Made by a program: the position numbers and the translations under genes. This document shows, piece after piece, positions 26,720-36,181 of a stretch of 64,000 nt of DNA; position 1 is the stretch's first letter; the number at the start of each line of letters is the position of its first letter. The stretch comes from CAZMGV01 sp964565925 (GTDB taxonomy: Bacteria; JAGRBM01; JAHCIT01). The notes under the pieces were generated by a model. It was given only the letters and a program-made list of their open reading frames with translations. It made no database searches and was not told the origin of the DNA. The DNA lies in contig CAZMGV010000006.1 in assembly GCA_964565925.1 (NCBI GenBank), positions 157,289 to 221,288 of the forward strand, given 5' to 3'.

Positions 26720-27706
26720 TTAAGGCTGGGTTTTCTTCGCCCGGTTTTTCGGGTTGTTGGGATCGTCGTCCCGCCATTCGGGCATGGGGGGCGGCTCCTT
26801 CGGCCGCTGGCCGGGAGGCAGGTATTTCTTGGCGGGCTGCTGCGGAGCTGCCGCGGGAGCCGGTGCCGGTGTAGCGGCGGGCGCCGCTGCAGGAGGCGGC
26901 GCTGCAACAGGCGCCGGAGCCGGGGGTTGAACCGGAGCGGGCGCTGACGGTTTGACGATCTCGGGCACCGCCGGTGTCGCGATCTTGCCGCTCTGAAGCA
27001 GCTGGCCCTGCTGGATGATCGCGGCGATCTCGTCCGCCGACACACCCATCTCCTTGAGAGCGTCTTCCGCCGCCCGGCGCCAGCGCTTCACGTCCCGTTG
27101 CGGGGGCTTGAGCAGCAGGTACTGGTTGTACGCACCGATCGCTTCCGGATAGTGGTGAACCGTCTGTTCGGCACGGCCCAGATTGAACCAGGCATCCGCG
27201 TAGGAGCGGTCCAGCTCGACCGCCTTCTTGTACTGGACGATCGCCTCGTCCACCCGCACCTGCTCGTGCAGCACGGAACCGATGTTGTAGTAAATGGCCG
27301 GAATGGCCGGATCGAGTGCCAGCGCCTTCTGGTACTCCACCATCGCCTCGTCGAGATAGCCGCCGTCGTCCAGCGCCGTTCCGAGCATGTTGTGGAAGCT
27401 GGCGTTACCCGGCTGCATCTCGATCGCCTTGCGGAAATGGAAGACGGCGGAGGTGAACTGGCGGTCTTCCTGGAGCGCGCGCCCGAGCTCGACGCGGGCT
27501 TCGGCGTTCTGCGGCTCCTTCATGACGAGCTTCTGGCGGATGTTGATGACCTCTTCGCGTTCGCGAGGGGTCATTTCACCCAGCGGACCCGATGGCGCGC
27601 AGGCGGCCTGAAACAGACAGAGGATAAAGGCGGTCTTGCGGACTGATTTCAAAAAATAGGGTTGCACAGCGTTGGTGAGTGTAAACGACGGTTCGAAAAA
27701 TATCAC
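26720..27706 (-). CDS. TPR lipoprotein with Pro/Ala-rich tail
   Basis: A 328-residue exported protein. A lipoprotein signal (hydrophobic run ending FQAACAPS) follows an unusually long N-terminus, so the real start could be the TTG at 27652. Several TPR units fill residues about 60-210 (for example FRKAIEMQPGNASFHNMLGT and YYNIGSVLHEQVRVDEAIVQYK). Residues 240-300 are Pro/Ala-rich and the end is basic. The first open-frame codon overlaps the DUF2332 stop by four bases, so it is in one operon with DUF2332 and the pterin dehydratase. Confidence 0.7.
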   Translation of the reverse strand: MIFFEPSFTLTNAVQPYFLKSVRKTAFILCLFQAACAPSGPLGEMTPREREEVINIRQKLVMKEPQNAEARVELGRALQEDRQFTSAVFHFRKAIEMQPGNASFHNMLGTALDDGGYLDEAMVEYQKALALDPAIPAIYYNIGSVLHEQVRVDEAIVQYKKAVELDRSYADAWFNLGRAEQTVHHYPEAIGAYNQYLLLKPPQRDVKRWRRAAEDALKEMGVSADEIAAIIQQGQLLQSGKIATPAVPEIVKPSAPAPVQPPAPAPVAAPPPAAAPAATPAPAPAAAPQQPAKKYLPPGQRPKEPPPMPEWRDDDPNNPKNRAKKTQP

Positions 27707-28863
27707 CGGGCCTTATGGAAGAACAGGCCGGGAGAGTGGCCGCAAGCCCGGCCCGCCAGCCACCTGACCGACGGAACGTGAGCCTCCGCTGCCGCCAGCA
27801 GCCGCTCGTCCCAGCGGCCGTCCCTGCGCCAGTGGGCCATAAGAACCGACTCTTCTTTTCGTACCGTTTCGGGACGCGGAGCACCCGGACGCAGCAGTTC
27901 GAACTCGAGCCACGCGCCGGGGCGGCGGTCCAGTACCTGGCCTATTCTGGCTTTCAGGCCGTTATAGGCGTCGTCGGAAAAGTAGCCGGTGGTGATGGAG
28001 TTCCAGAACAGGACCGGTCGCTCCTTGCGGGCCCAGAACTCCACGTCGAATCCGTCCGGAAGGTCCATCTTCATGAATTCGATCTTCGGCGCTCCCGGTC
28101 GCGTGGCGGCGTTGAGCACTTGGTCGAGCATCTCGAGCCTTCCTTTCTGGTCCGGCCACACCAGCGCCCGGAGCCACAATCGGTTCTCGTCATCGTGCGG
28201 ATCCAGCGGATTCCGGTCCACGCCGATCCGCCGGCCTATATGGCGCGGTCCCGGAAAGGGCGCCTCGCCTTCGGTCACGCCGGTCGAGAAGGCTCCCGTA
28301 TCCGGGCCGCCGAAACAGCAGGGGGCGGCACCGGGATAGTTCACGATCCAGCCCAGCTGGTCGGCCACAAGTGACAGTCCTGCGCTGGAGCCCAGCTCCA
28401 CCAGGTCGTAATCCGTCAGGCCCAGCCATACGCTGCCGAGCAGCCAGCAGACGGAGCGGCGGATCTCGTTGGTCTGGATCAGGCCGCTACGGAGCGTTCC
28501 CATGATTCGCGGGTTCGGATTTCTGAGCACCTGTTCCACGGCGTTCAGGAAACCGGCCTTCTCACCGTCGGTCAGTTCCGCTCCTTCGCGGCGGCTGTAA
28601 TAAGGTCCGAGAGCGGCAGTGTCCGGATCGTTTCTGAGGACCGACGCATGCAGCGAAGCCGCGATCACGAGCGGCGGTTCGAACCACGCGCCGAACTCCC
28701 GGTCCTTCCACCGCTCGTTCAGAAGATCCCGGAACCAGCCGTGGGAACTGCTCTCCCACCAGTCGCCGAAGGCGAGAAACAGCGTTTCATAGAGCGGCGA
28801 CCGTCCCTTGCAGAACCTGGACTGCTTGCGGCTGTTGGCGGCGAATTCGGAAGGAACGGGCAT
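27703..28863 (-). CDS. DUF2332 family protein
   Basis: A 386-residue cytoplasmic protein with no signal or TM. Matching blocks are SPLYETLFLAFGDWW, DYDLVELGSSAGLSLVADQ (a methyltransferase-like glycine motif), IGRRIGVDRNPLDPHDDENRLWL, RALVWPDQ and ERPVLFWNSITTGYFSDD. DUF2332 proteins are conserved in actinobacteria and alphaproteobacteria and have a methyltransferase-like fold of unknown function; that assignment is recalled. Placed just after the pterin dehydratase gene (2 bp). Confidence 0.75.
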   Translation of the reverse strand: MPVPSEFAANSRKQSRFCKGRSPLYETLFLAFGDWWESSSHGWFRDLLNERWKDREFGAWFEPPLVIAASLHASVLRNDPDTAALGPYYSRREGAELTDGEKAGFLNAVEQVLRNPNPRIMGTLRSGLIQTNEIRRSVCWLLGSVWLGLTDYDLVELGSSAGLSLVADQLGWIVNYPGAAPCCFGGPDTGAFSTGVTEGEAPFPGPRHIGRRIGVDRNPLDPHDDENRLWLRALVWPDQKGRLEMLDQVLNAATRPGAPKIEFMKMDLPDGFDVEFWARKERPVLFWNSITTGYFSDDAYNGLKARIGQVLDRRPGAWLEFELLRPGAPRPETVRKEESVLMAHWRRDGRWDERLLAAAEAHVPSVRWLAGRACGHSPGLFFHKAR

Positions 28864-28865
28864 CG

Positions 28866-29177
28866 TTATTTCGCCAGCTCGGCGCCCAGCTGTTTCGCCA
28901 TCGATTCCATTTTCACGGCCAGCTTCGCGTCGAAGTCGGAGATGGCTTTCACATCATGCGTAATAAGGTCGACCGTCACGAACGCCCACACGTTGAACCA
29001 CTCGGGGTGGTGGTCCATCGCCTGTGCCTCGATCGCCATCGCCGCCATGAAACCGATGGCGGACGGGAAATCCCTGAACTTCCATTTCACGTGGAGCTTG
29101 CCGTTCAGGACGGACCAGCCCGGAAGTTTCTTGAGCAGTTCGGCGATTTCGGCGTCGGAGAGTTTCGTGTAGCGCAT
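28866..29177 (-). CDS. Pterin-4a-carbinolamine dehydratase-like protein
   Basis: A 103-residue protein counted from the Met at 29177 (frame open to 29213). The active-site histidines are in MDHHPEW (His56, His57) and LITHDV (His74), with the motif order typical of PhhB/DCoH. It dehydrates pterin carbinolamine during aromatic hydroxylase turnover or serves as a molybdopterin-related or regulatory protein in bacteria lacking phenylalanine hydroxylase. No hydroxylase gene lies nearby, so its job here is open. Confidence 0.88.
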   Translation of the reverse strand: MRYTKLSDAEIAELLKKLPGWSVLNGKLHVKWKFRDFPSAIGFMAAMAIEAQAMDHHPEWFNVWAFVTVDLITHDVKAISDFDAKLAVKMESMAKQLGAELAK

Positions 29178-29382
29178 GAATGATCCATGTCCGGGCTCCC
29201 GGCCGGGAGTCAAAGCAGCGGCTCCGGTTGCCGCGAACTCCGGTTCGCGGTGACACAGTTGTTACGCACCGATGCTCATTTTCCTGAAATAAAAACGTCG
29301 ATTTTTTACCGGCGATAGGTAATGTTACCGCCCGTGGTGAGGCGGCCTCAGTTCTTGACGCCGCCGGGAGGTCCTCTCTGAC

Positions 29383-30384
29383 GTGAAACCCTCTCCCCAG
29401 GAAATGAAGCTGCTCTACGAGAAGATGCTGCTGTGCCGGCGCTTCGAGGAAAAGGCCGGTGTCGCCTACGGCATGGGCAAGATCGGCGGTTTCTGCCATC
29501 TCTACATCGGGCAGGAGGCGGTCGCCGCAGGCGCGCTCTGCATGCTCCGCAAGACCGACTACGCGATCGCCGCGTACCGCGAGCATGCGCACGCTATTCT
29601 GAAAGGGATCGACCCGAAATTCGTCATGGCCGAGCTTTACGGCAAGTCGACCGGCACCTCCCGCGGCAAGGGCGGCTCCATGCACATCTTCGACATGGAT
29701 TGCCGGTTCCTGGGCGGACACGGCATCGTGGGCGGGCAGATTCCGCTCGCCGCCGGCGCGGGATTCTCGATCAAGCACCGCAAATCCGACGACGTCGTCG
29801 TCTGTTTCTTCGGCGAAGGCGCCATCAACCAGGGCGTCTTCCATGAGACGATGAACCTGGCGGCGCTGTGGCACCTGCCGGTGATCTTCATCTGCGAGAA
29901 CAACCGCTACGGCATGGGCACGGCGCTCGAACGCGCGTCGTCCATCTACGACCTGTCCAAGAAGGCGCTCGCCTACGAGATGGAGCGCGGCGTGATCGAC
30001 GGCATGGATGTCGTCGACTGCTTCGAGAAGGTGTCGCAGGCGGTGGACTACGCCAGACACACCAAGAAGCCGACGCTGCTGGAGGCCCGTACCTACCGGT
30101 TCCGCGGCCACTCCATGTCGGACCCGGCCACCTACCGCACCAAGGACGAACTGAAAGAGATGAAGGAACGCGATCCGATTTCGCTCTGCAAGGAAGTGAT
30201 CCTCGCCCAGAAGCTCGCCGATGCGGCCTGGTTCGACGAGATCGAACTGAAAGTGAAGGCGGAGATGGAAGAGGTGATGAAGTTCGCGGAAGAAAGCCCC
30301 GATCCTTCCCTCGAAGAGCTGCACGCCCATGTGATCGTCGAACCGCACGAGCAGTCGCAGCTCGGTAAGGGAGGTGCCAGCTGA
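29383..30384 (+). CDS. pdhA: Pyruvate dehydrogenase E1 component, alpha subunit
   Basis: A 333-residue thiamine-diphosphate enzyme subunit. The TPP-binding motif GEGAINQGVFHETMNLAALW with downstream ENNRYGMGT is present, as are GKGGSMHIFD, GGHGIVGGQIPLAAGAG and the phosphorylation-loop-like YRFRGHSMSDPATYR. These match the PdhA branch rather than branched-chain E1. It starts with GTG at 29383 behind GGAGG. It is the first gene of a five-gene operon (E1alpha, E1beta, E2, E3, LipB-LipA) and decarboxylates pyruvate to feed acetyl groups to E2. Confidence 0.93.
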   Translation: MKPSPQEMKLLYEKMLLCRRFEEKAGVAYGMGKIGGFCHLYIGQEAVAAGALCMLRKTDYAIAAYREHAHAILKGIDPKFVMAELYGKSTGTSRGKGGSMHIFDMDCRFLGGHGIVGGQIPLAAGAGFSIKHRKSDDVVVCFFGEGAINQGVFHETMNLAALWHLPVIFICENNRYGMGTALERASSIYDLSKKALAYEMERGVIDGMDVVDCFEKVSQAVDYARHTKKPTLLEARTYRFRGHSMSDPATYRTKDELKEMKERDPISLCKEVILAQKLADAAWFDEIELKVKAEMEEVMKFAEESPDPSLEELHAHVIVEPHEQSQLGKGGAS

Positions 30385-31373
30385 TGGCGGAACTTTCATA
30401 CCGCGAGGCGCTCAACCGGGCGATGGCCGAAGAGATGGCGCGCGACCCCGACGTGTTCATCATGGGCGAGGAAGTGGGCCAGTACCAGGGCGCCTACAAG
30501 GTGACCAAGGGGCTCATGGACAAGTTCGGCGAGGACCGCGTGGTCGATACGCCGATCACCGAGGCCGGGTTCGTCGGCGTGGGCGTGGGAGCCGCCATGT
30601 GCGGTCTCAGGCCCGTTATCGAGCTGATGACCTGGAACTTCTCGTTCGTCGCCTACGACCAGATCATCAACAACGCCGCCAAGCTGCACTACATGTCGGG
30701 CGGCAAGATCAAGATTCCGATCGTCTTCCGGGGGCCGCAGGGGGCGGCACATCAGCTTGCCGCGCAGCATTCGCAGAGCGTGGAGCCGTTGTTCTGTTTC
30801 TTCCCCGGCCTCACGGTCGTGGCCCCCAGCACGCCGCGCGACGCCTACGGCCTGCTCAAGACGGCGATCCGGGACGACAACCCCGTTATCTTCCTGGAGA
30901 GCGAGGTCCTCTATAACGCCAAGGGACCGGTCGAAGACGAGGAGTTCCTGATCCCGCTGGGCAGGGGCGAGATCAAGCGCGAAGGCACCGACGTCACGAT
31001 CATCGCCTGGAACAAGATGCTCTATGTGGCGCTCACCGCCGCCGAGCGGCTCTCGCAGCAGGGGATTTCGGCGGAAGTCGTGGACCCCCGGACCTTAAGG
31101 CCGCTGGACGACAAGCTGATCTTCAACAGCGTCCGCAAGACCAACCACTGCGTGATCGTGGAAGAGTCCTACCCCCACAACAGCGTGGGCTGCGAGATCT
31201 CCGACCGCATTCACCGCAACTGCTTCGACTACCTCGACTCCCCCGTGGCGCGGGTGAATTCGCAGGACGTGCCGATGCCTTACGCCAAATACCTGGAACA
31301 CGCCGTCATGCCCGAGGTCTCTCAGGTGATCGACGCCGTGAAGCAGGTTCTCTACATCGACGACAAGGAGTAA
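30384..31373 (+). CDS. pdhB: Pyruvate dehydrogenase E1 component, beta subunit
   Basis: A 329-residue partner subunit. Conserved blocks include YREALNRAMAEEMARDPDVFIMGEEVGQYQGAY, DTPITEAGFVGVGVGAAM, HYMSGGKIKIPIVFRGPQGAAHQLAAQHSQ and the C-terminal VDPRTLRPLD with VIVEES. It starts on the last base of pdhA (overlap of one base), so translation is coupled. No lipoyl domain is fused at the N-terminus, unlike PdhB of some alphaproteobacteria. Confidence 0.94.
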   Translation: MAELSYREALNRAMAEEMARDPDVFIMGEEVGQYQGAYKVTKGLMDKFGEDRVVDTPITEAGFVGVGVGAAMCGLRPVIELMTWNFSFVAYDQIINNAAKLHYMSGGKIKIPIVFRGPQGAAHQLAAQHSQSVEPLFCFFPGLTVVAPSTPRDAYGLLKTAIRDDNPVIFLESEVLYNAKGPVEDEEFLIPLGRGEIKREGTDVTIIAWNKMLYVALTAAERLSQQGISAEVVDPRTLRPLDDKLIFNSVRKTNHCVIVEESYPHNSVGCEISDRIHRNCFDYLDSPVARVNSQDVPMPYAKYLEHAVMPEVSQVIDAVKQVLYIDDKE

Positions 31374-31379
31374 CAGACA

Positions 31380-32714
31380 ATGGCCTATGTACTCGCCATG
31401 CTCCGGTTATCGGACACGATGACCGAGGGCGTGCTGCTCAAGTGGAAGAAGAAGGAAGGCGACAAGGTCGAGGTCGGCGATGTGATCGCGGAAGTCGAGA
31501 CCGACAAGGCGGTCATGGACCTCGAATCGCCGGAGGCCGGCATCCTGCGCCGCTACCTGATCCTGGAAGGCGCGACGGTTCCGGTCGGCGCGCCCATCGC
31601 GATCATCGCGGGCGCCGACGAGGCCATCGACGACATCCTGTCGAAGCTGAAAGGTTCCGGCGACACGGCCAAGCGCCCGGTCTCCACCAAGCCGCCTCCC
31701 AAGCCGGCGGCTCCGGCGGCACCGGTTGCCGCGGCAGGTTCCGGCGTTCCGCCGCCGCCTCCCCCGCAGGCGGAATCTTCCGACGATATGGACAACGGCC
31801 GGATCAAGGTGTCGCCGCTGGCGGCGCGGCTTGCCGCCGAACACGGCATCAAGCTGGACCGCGTGCGCGGTTCGGGCCCGGGCGGCCGTGTGGTGAAGAA
31901 GGACGTGGAAGCGGCGATCTCCGCCGGAGCCAGTTCCGCCGCCGCGACCCCGCCGTCGCCGTCGGAGACTTCCAGCGCCCCGCATTCCCACAAGGACAAG
32001 CTTCTCGACACGAGCGGCGACGAGTACGGCCCCGGCGAAAGCGTCCCCCACTCGCAGATGCGCAAGGCCATCGCCCGCCGCATGGTGCAGTCCAAGCCCG
32101 GCGTGCCGCACTACTACCTCACGGTGGCGGTCGACATGGAAAACGCCATCGACTTCCGGCAGCAGCTGAACAAGGCGCTGCCCGAGACGGACAAGATCTC
32201 GATGACCGACATCATCGTGAAAGCGGCCGCCCGGGCGTTGCTCCAGAATCCGCGTGTGAACGCGAGCTGGACCGAAGAGGCCGTCGTGCTTCACCCCTCG
32301 GCCGACATCGGTCTTGCGGTGGCGCTCGCCGACGGGATACTGACGCCGGTGATCCGCAACTGCGAAAAACGGGGACTGCTCGAAATCTCCCGCGAGCGGC
32401 GGCTGCTCACCCAGCGGGCGCGGGACCGCAAACTCACGCCCGAACAGTTCACGGGCGGTACGTTCTCGATCTCGAACCTCGGCATGTACGACATCGCCCA
32501 TTTCACGGCGATCATCTCCGAACCTGAAGTGGCGATCCTCGCCGTCGGCACGATCCGCGACATCGCGGTCGTGCGCGGCGGAAGCGTCGTACCGGGCAAG
32601 CGCATGGACGTGACCATGTCGTGCGATCACCGGGTGATCGACGGCGCCGTGGGTGCGGCCTTCATGAAAGACCTGAAGGGCATGCTCGAGCATCCGGCCA
32701 CGCTGGTACTGTAA
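31380..32714 (+). CDS. pdhC: Dihydrolipoamide acetyltransferase, E2 of pyruvate dehydrogenase
   Basis: A 444-residue E2 core with one lipoyl domain (residues about 3-78; lipoylation lysine in VETDKAVMDLE), a flexible Pro/Ala linker, a peripheral-subunit-binding domain (about 138-175: VSPLAARLAAEHGIKLDRV) and a catalytic domain (about 210-444) ending with SCDHRVIDGAVGA, which holds the active-site His and Asp. One lipoyl domain is at the low end for E2 proteins. The lysine must be lipoylated by the LipB-LipA product encoded two genes downstream. The gene follows pdhB after 6 bp. Confidence 0.95.
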   Translation: MAYVLAMLRLSDTMTEGVLLKWKKKEGDKVEVGDVIAEVETDKAVMDLESPEAGILRRYLILEGATVPVGAPIAIIAGADEAIDDILSKLKGSGDTAKRPVSTKPPPKPAAPAAPVAAAGSGVPPPPPPQAESSDDMDNGRIKVSPLAARLAAEHGIKLDRVRGSGPGGRVVKKDVEAAISAGASSAAATPPSPSETSSAPHSHKDKLLDTSGDEYGPGESVPHSQMRKAIARRMVQSKPGVPHYYLTVAVDMENAIDFRQQLNKALPETDKISMTDIIVKAAARALLQNPRVNASWTEEAVVLHPSADIGLAVALADGILTPVIRNCEKRGLLEISRERRLLTQRARDRKLTPEQFTGGTFSISNLGMYDIAHFTAIISEPEVAILAVGTIRDIAVVRGGSVVPGKRMDVTMSCDHRVIDGAVGAAFMKDLKGMLEHPATLVL

Positions 32715-32755
32715 CCGGCCTCCGGCCGGCGTTCCGTAACTGGAGTTCTCTCAAG

Positions 32756-34174
32756 ATGGCTGAATCATCCTATGACGTGATCGTGATCGGTGCGGGCCCC
32801 GGCGGTTATCCGGCGGCGATCCGTGCCGCGCAGCAGGGGCTGAAAGCCGCCATCGTCGAACGCGAGACCCTTGGCGGCATCTGTCTCAACTGGGGCTGCA
32901 TCCCGACCAAGGCACTGCTCAAATCGTCGGAATTCTACGACCACGTCAAACATGCCGCCGACTACGGCGTCATTGCGGAAAATATCGGTCTCGACTGGCC
33001 GCGCGTCATCAAGCGGTCCCGCCAGGTATCCGACCGGCTCACCAAGGGCATCGGCGCGCTCATGAAGAAGCACAAGATCGACGTGCTCATGGGAACGGCG
33101 GTGATCGAGAAGCCGGGCCGGGTCGTCGTCACGAACGCGGAGCGCCAGGCGACCGCCTACGCGGCGAAGCACGTCATCATCGCCACCGGCGGCCGCCCGC
33201 GTGAGCTCAAGGGGATGGAGTTCAACCGCGACACGATCATCACCTCGCGCGAGGCGATGATCCTGCCGGAAAAACCCGAGTCGCTCGCCATTATCGGCGC
33301 GGGTGCCATCGGAATCGAGTTCGCCAGTTTTTACGCCACCATGGGCACCAAGGTAACGGTGATCGAGGCGCTTCCGCAGATTCTGCCCATCGAGGACCCG
33401 GAGATCGTCGCCGTCGTCCAGAAGTCGATGGAAAAGCAGGGCGTGGGTTTCCATGTGAACGCCAAAGTCGACAAGGTCGTCGCCACCGGATCGGGCGCTT
33501 CCGGCTTCGTCACACTCGACGTCGTCACGGCTGCGGGCGAGAAGCTCCAGGTGAAGGCGTCGAAGCTGCTGGTCGCCGCCGGAGTGGTCGGAAACGTCGA
33601 ACACCTGGGTCTCGAAGCCCTTGGCGTGAAAACCGACCGCGGTTTCATCGTCGTGGACAAGGCGACCTACGGGACGTCGGTGCCCGGAGTTTATGCCATC
33701 GGCGACGTGATCGGTCCGCCTCTGCTCGCCCATGTGGCGACCAAGGAGGCCATCGCCTGCGTCGACCATTTCACGGGCCACAACGAAAGCTACGTGAACT
33801 ACGACAACATTCCGGGCTGCACCTACTGCATGCCGCAGATGGCGAGCGTCGGCCTCACGGAAAAGAAAGCCATCGAGAAATATCCCGACTTCGTGAAGGT
33901 GGGGCGGTTCCCGTTCCGCGCGTCGGGCAAGGCGCTGGCGGCTGGCGACTGGGACGGCCTCGTGAAAGTCGTGACCCATTCGCGCACCGGGGAGATTCTC
34001 GGCGTCCACATGGTGGGCGCGGAAGTGCCCGAACTGATCCCCGAGATCGTCATGGCTCGCGAGATGGAACTCACCGTTCACGAACTGCACACGATGATGC
34101 ACGCCCACCCGACGCTGGCCGAAGCCGTCATGGAGGCCGCCGCCGATGCGCTGGGCGAGGCCATTCACATCTGA
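32756..34174 (+). CDS. lpdA: Dihydrolipoamide dehydrogenase, E3
   Basis: A 472-residue flavoprotein reoxidising lipoamide with NAD+. FAD motif GAGPGGYPAA near residue 12, redox pair in GGICLNWGCIPTK (Cys at about 41 and 46), NAD motif GAGAIGIEFA near 180, and the C-terminal interface HTMMHAHPTLAEAVME with the catalytic His and Glu. The open frame reaches back to 32621 inside the E2 gene, but the ATG at 32756 gives the standard N-terminus. It overlaps the start of the LipB-LipA gene by 29 bases. Confidence 0.96.
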   Translation: MAESSYDVIVIGAGPGGYPAAIRAAQQGLKAAIVERETLGGICLNWGCIPTKALLKSSEFYDHVKHAADYGVIAENIGLDWPRVIKRSRQVSDRLTKGIGALMKKHKIDVLMGTAVIEKPGRVVVTNAERQATAYAAKHVIIATGGRPRELKGMEFNRDTIITSREAMILPEKPESLAIIGAGAIGIEFASFYATMGTKVTVIEALPQILPIEDPEIVAVVQKSMEKQGVGFHVNAKVDKVVATGSGASGFVTLDVVTAAGEKLQVKASKLLVAAGVVGNVEHLGLEALGVKTDRGFIVVDKATYGTSVPGVYAIGDVIGPPLLAHVATKEAIACVDHFTGHNESYVNYDNIPGCTYCMPQMASVGLTEKKAIEKYPDFVKVGRFPFRASGKALAAGDWDGLVKVVTHSRTGEILGVHMVGAEVPELIPEIVMAREMELTVHELHTMMHAHPTLAEAVMEAAADALGEAIHI

Positions 34175-35810
34175 GGACCGGGGGACGGACGGGCCGCTCG
34201 AGATCGAACTCTGGCGATCCCGCAAGCCGGTGCCTTATGCGCCCTCTTTCGAGCGGCAAAAGGCTCACGCCGCTCTGGTGTCGGAGGGCCGCGCCCGGCC
34301 GGTGCTGTGGCTCCTTGAGCACGAGCGCGTCGTCACGGTCGGCAAAAGCGGCGCCGAAGGGCTGCTCAAGTCGTCTCCAGAGGAACTGAACGCATCGGGC
34401 GTCGACTTCGTCGAGGCCGACCGGGGCGGAAAAATTACCTACCACGGGCCGGGCCAACTGGTCGGCTACCCGATGCTCCCTATCCAGCAGATCGAACTCT
34501 CCACCCATGTCCACCTGATGGAAGACGCCCTCATCCGGACGCTGGCGGATTTCGGTATCGACGCCTGGATCGATCCGCCGTTCACGGGCGTCTGGACCGA
34601 GCGCGGAAAGATCGCGGCCATCGGCGTGCGGCTGTCGAAAAACGTGACGACCCACGGGTTCGCGCTGAATGTCACCACCGACCTCAAAGACTTCGACCTG
34701 ATCGTCCCGTGCGGCCTCGAAGGCAAGCGCGTGACCTCCATGCGGGAGTTCCTGGGCGGCAAAACCCCGTCTATGGACGACGTCGCCGCCCGGTTCACCG
34801 GGATTTTCTGCGAACTGTACAAGGTGACCGTCGCCGTCGAGCGCGAGATCGAACCCGAAGGCGAAACCGTTTCGCTGCCGGAGCGCAACGTCCCGCACCG
34901 GGACCGGACAAAACTTGTCGCCACCTACGAGAACGGCATGCCGGGCCGCAAGCCCCCGTGGCTCAAAGTCCCGCTCCCGTCGGGCAAGAACTACCTGGAC
35001 CTCAAGGCCCGCGTCGCCCGTGAAGGGCTCAACACCGTCTGCGAGAGCGCCAGCTGCCCCAATATCGGCGAATGCTGGGAGCGGCGCTCGCTCACGCTGA
35101 TGATTCTCGGCCACACCTGCACAAGACGCTGCGGCTTCTGCGACGTGGCGACGGGACGTCCGGCGCATCCGGACCCTGACGAACCCCAGAAGGTCGCAAG
35201 GCTCCTGAAAGATCTGAATCTCTTGTACGCCGTCGTGACCTCCGTGGACCGGGACGACCTCGCGGACAAGGGCGCCGCCCATTGGGCCGCCGTGATCCGT
35301 GAAGTCCGCCGGACCGTTCCGGCGCTGAAGATCGAGGTGCTGGTGCCCGATTTCCAGGGCGACGAAGCGGCGCAGCGGATCGTTTTTCACGAGAAACCGG
35401 ACATCCTCGCCCACAATCTTGAGACCGTTCCGCGCCTTAACAAACTGGTCCGCCCGCAGGCCCGCTACGACCGGTCGATAGAGATGCTGGAACGGTCATC
35501 GAAATTTCCGCTGCTCACCAAGAGCGGCCTGATGCTGGGCCTTGGCGAGACCGACGCGGAAGTGTTCGAAGTCCTGCGCGACCTGCGCAAGGCGGGGGTC
35601 GGAGTGGTCACGCTCGGGCAGTATCTGCGGCCGTCGGTCGCCCACCTGCCGCTGACGAGATGGGTGACGCCCGAGCAGTTCGCGGAGTTCAAACGCTACG
35701 GCGAGGACGAACTGGGATTCCTCAAAGTGGAGTCGGGCCCGCTCGTCCGCAGCTCCTACCACGCCGACGAACCGGGCATGGAAGCGCTCCGCAAGGTCGC
35801 GGGGGCGTAA
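34146..35810 (+). CDS. lipB-lipA: LipB-LipA fusion: octanoyltransferase joined to lipoyl synthase
   Basis: A single uninterrupted 554-residue frame holds both lipoylation enzymes. Residues about 15-235 are LipB, which moves octanoate from ACP to the target lysine: LLEHERVVTVGKSG, GGKITYHGPGQLVGYPML, the lysine of RGKIAAIGVR and the active-site Cys in VPCGLEGKRVTSM. Residues about 275-554 are LipA, a radical-SAM enzyme that inserts two sulfurs: auxiliary cluster CESASCPNIGEC, SAM cluster CTRRCGFC, and C-terminal RSSYHADE. A linker of about 40 residues (SLPERNVPHRDR...GRKPPW) joins them. In most bacteria these are two genes. It ends the pdh operon, so the enzyme and its cofactor machinery are co-expressed. 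The ATG at 34146 lies inside lpdA; no better start is seen downstream before the LipB core. Confidence 0.93.
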   Translation: MRWARPFTSEDRGTDGPLEIELWRSRKPVPYAPSFERQKAHAALVSEGRARPVLWLLEHERVVTVGKSGAEGLLKSSPEELNASGVDFVEADRGGKITYHGPGQLVGYPMLPIQQIELSTHVHLMEDALIRTLADFGIDAWIDPPFTGVWTERGKIAAIGVRLSKNVTTHGFALNVTTDLKDFDLIVPCGLEGKRVTSMREFLGGKTPSMDDVAARFTGIFCELYKVTVAVEREIEPEGETVSLPERNVPHRDRTKLVATYENGMPGRKPPWLKVPLPSGKNYLDLKARVAREGLNTVCESASCPNIGECWERRSLTLMILGHTCTRRCGFCDVATGRPAHPDPDEPQKVARLLKDLNLLYAVVTSVDRDDLADKGAAHWAAVIREVRRTVPALKIEVLVPDFQGDEAAQRIVFHEKPDILAHNLETVPRLNKLVRPQARYDRSIEMLERSSKFPLLTKSGLMLGLGETDAEVFEVLRDLRKAGVGVVTLGQYLRPSVAHLPLTRWVTPEQFAEFKRYGEDELGFLKVESGPLVRSSYHADEPGMEALRKVAGA

Positions 35811-35828
35811 CGCCTCTACTTTACGTCA

Positions 35829-36176
35829 TTACTTTATATCGGTGCTGCTCAGATACTGTTCGATCAGCCCGGCGATCTGGTCGCCGCGGTTGATGAACTC
35901 GAGCCCCATGCCGTTCACGAGTCCGGTCTCGGGATCGGTCGCATGGCGGATCACTTTCGCGGTGACGGCGACGGTTTCGTGGGAGTAGGGGATCTCGAAC
36001 TCCAGCTTCATCTCCGCGCCCACCGGGTAGACGCGGGTGCCGTGCAGGAACACGCCGATGCCCGACAGATCTTTTGACACGAACGGAACGCTGCGCTCGG
36101 CGTGAACCGCCTTGATCTCGATCGTGACCGGGATCCGGGGGTGGCGGCGGCGGGTGCCGAAGGTTTCCGAACTCAT
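35829..36176 (-). CDS. PilZ-domain protein
   Basis: A 115-residue single-domain cyclic di-GMP receptor candidate. The ligand motifs are RRHPR (residues 9-13) and DLSGIGVFL (about 39-47; D/NxSxxG), followed by the beta-barrel strands (VTAKVIRHATDPETGLVNGMGLEF). It lies five bases after the AAA-ATPase gene and is probably co-transcribed with it, suggesting that cyclic di-GMP controls the ATPase or a shared target. Confidence 0.85.
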   Translation of the reverse strand: MSSETFGTRRRHPRIPVTIEIKAVHAERSVPFVSKDLSGIGVFLHGTRVYPVGAEMKLEFEIPYSHETVAVTAKVIRHATDPETGLVNGMGLEFINRGDQIAGLIEQYLSSTDIK

Positions 36177-36181
36177 GGAGC

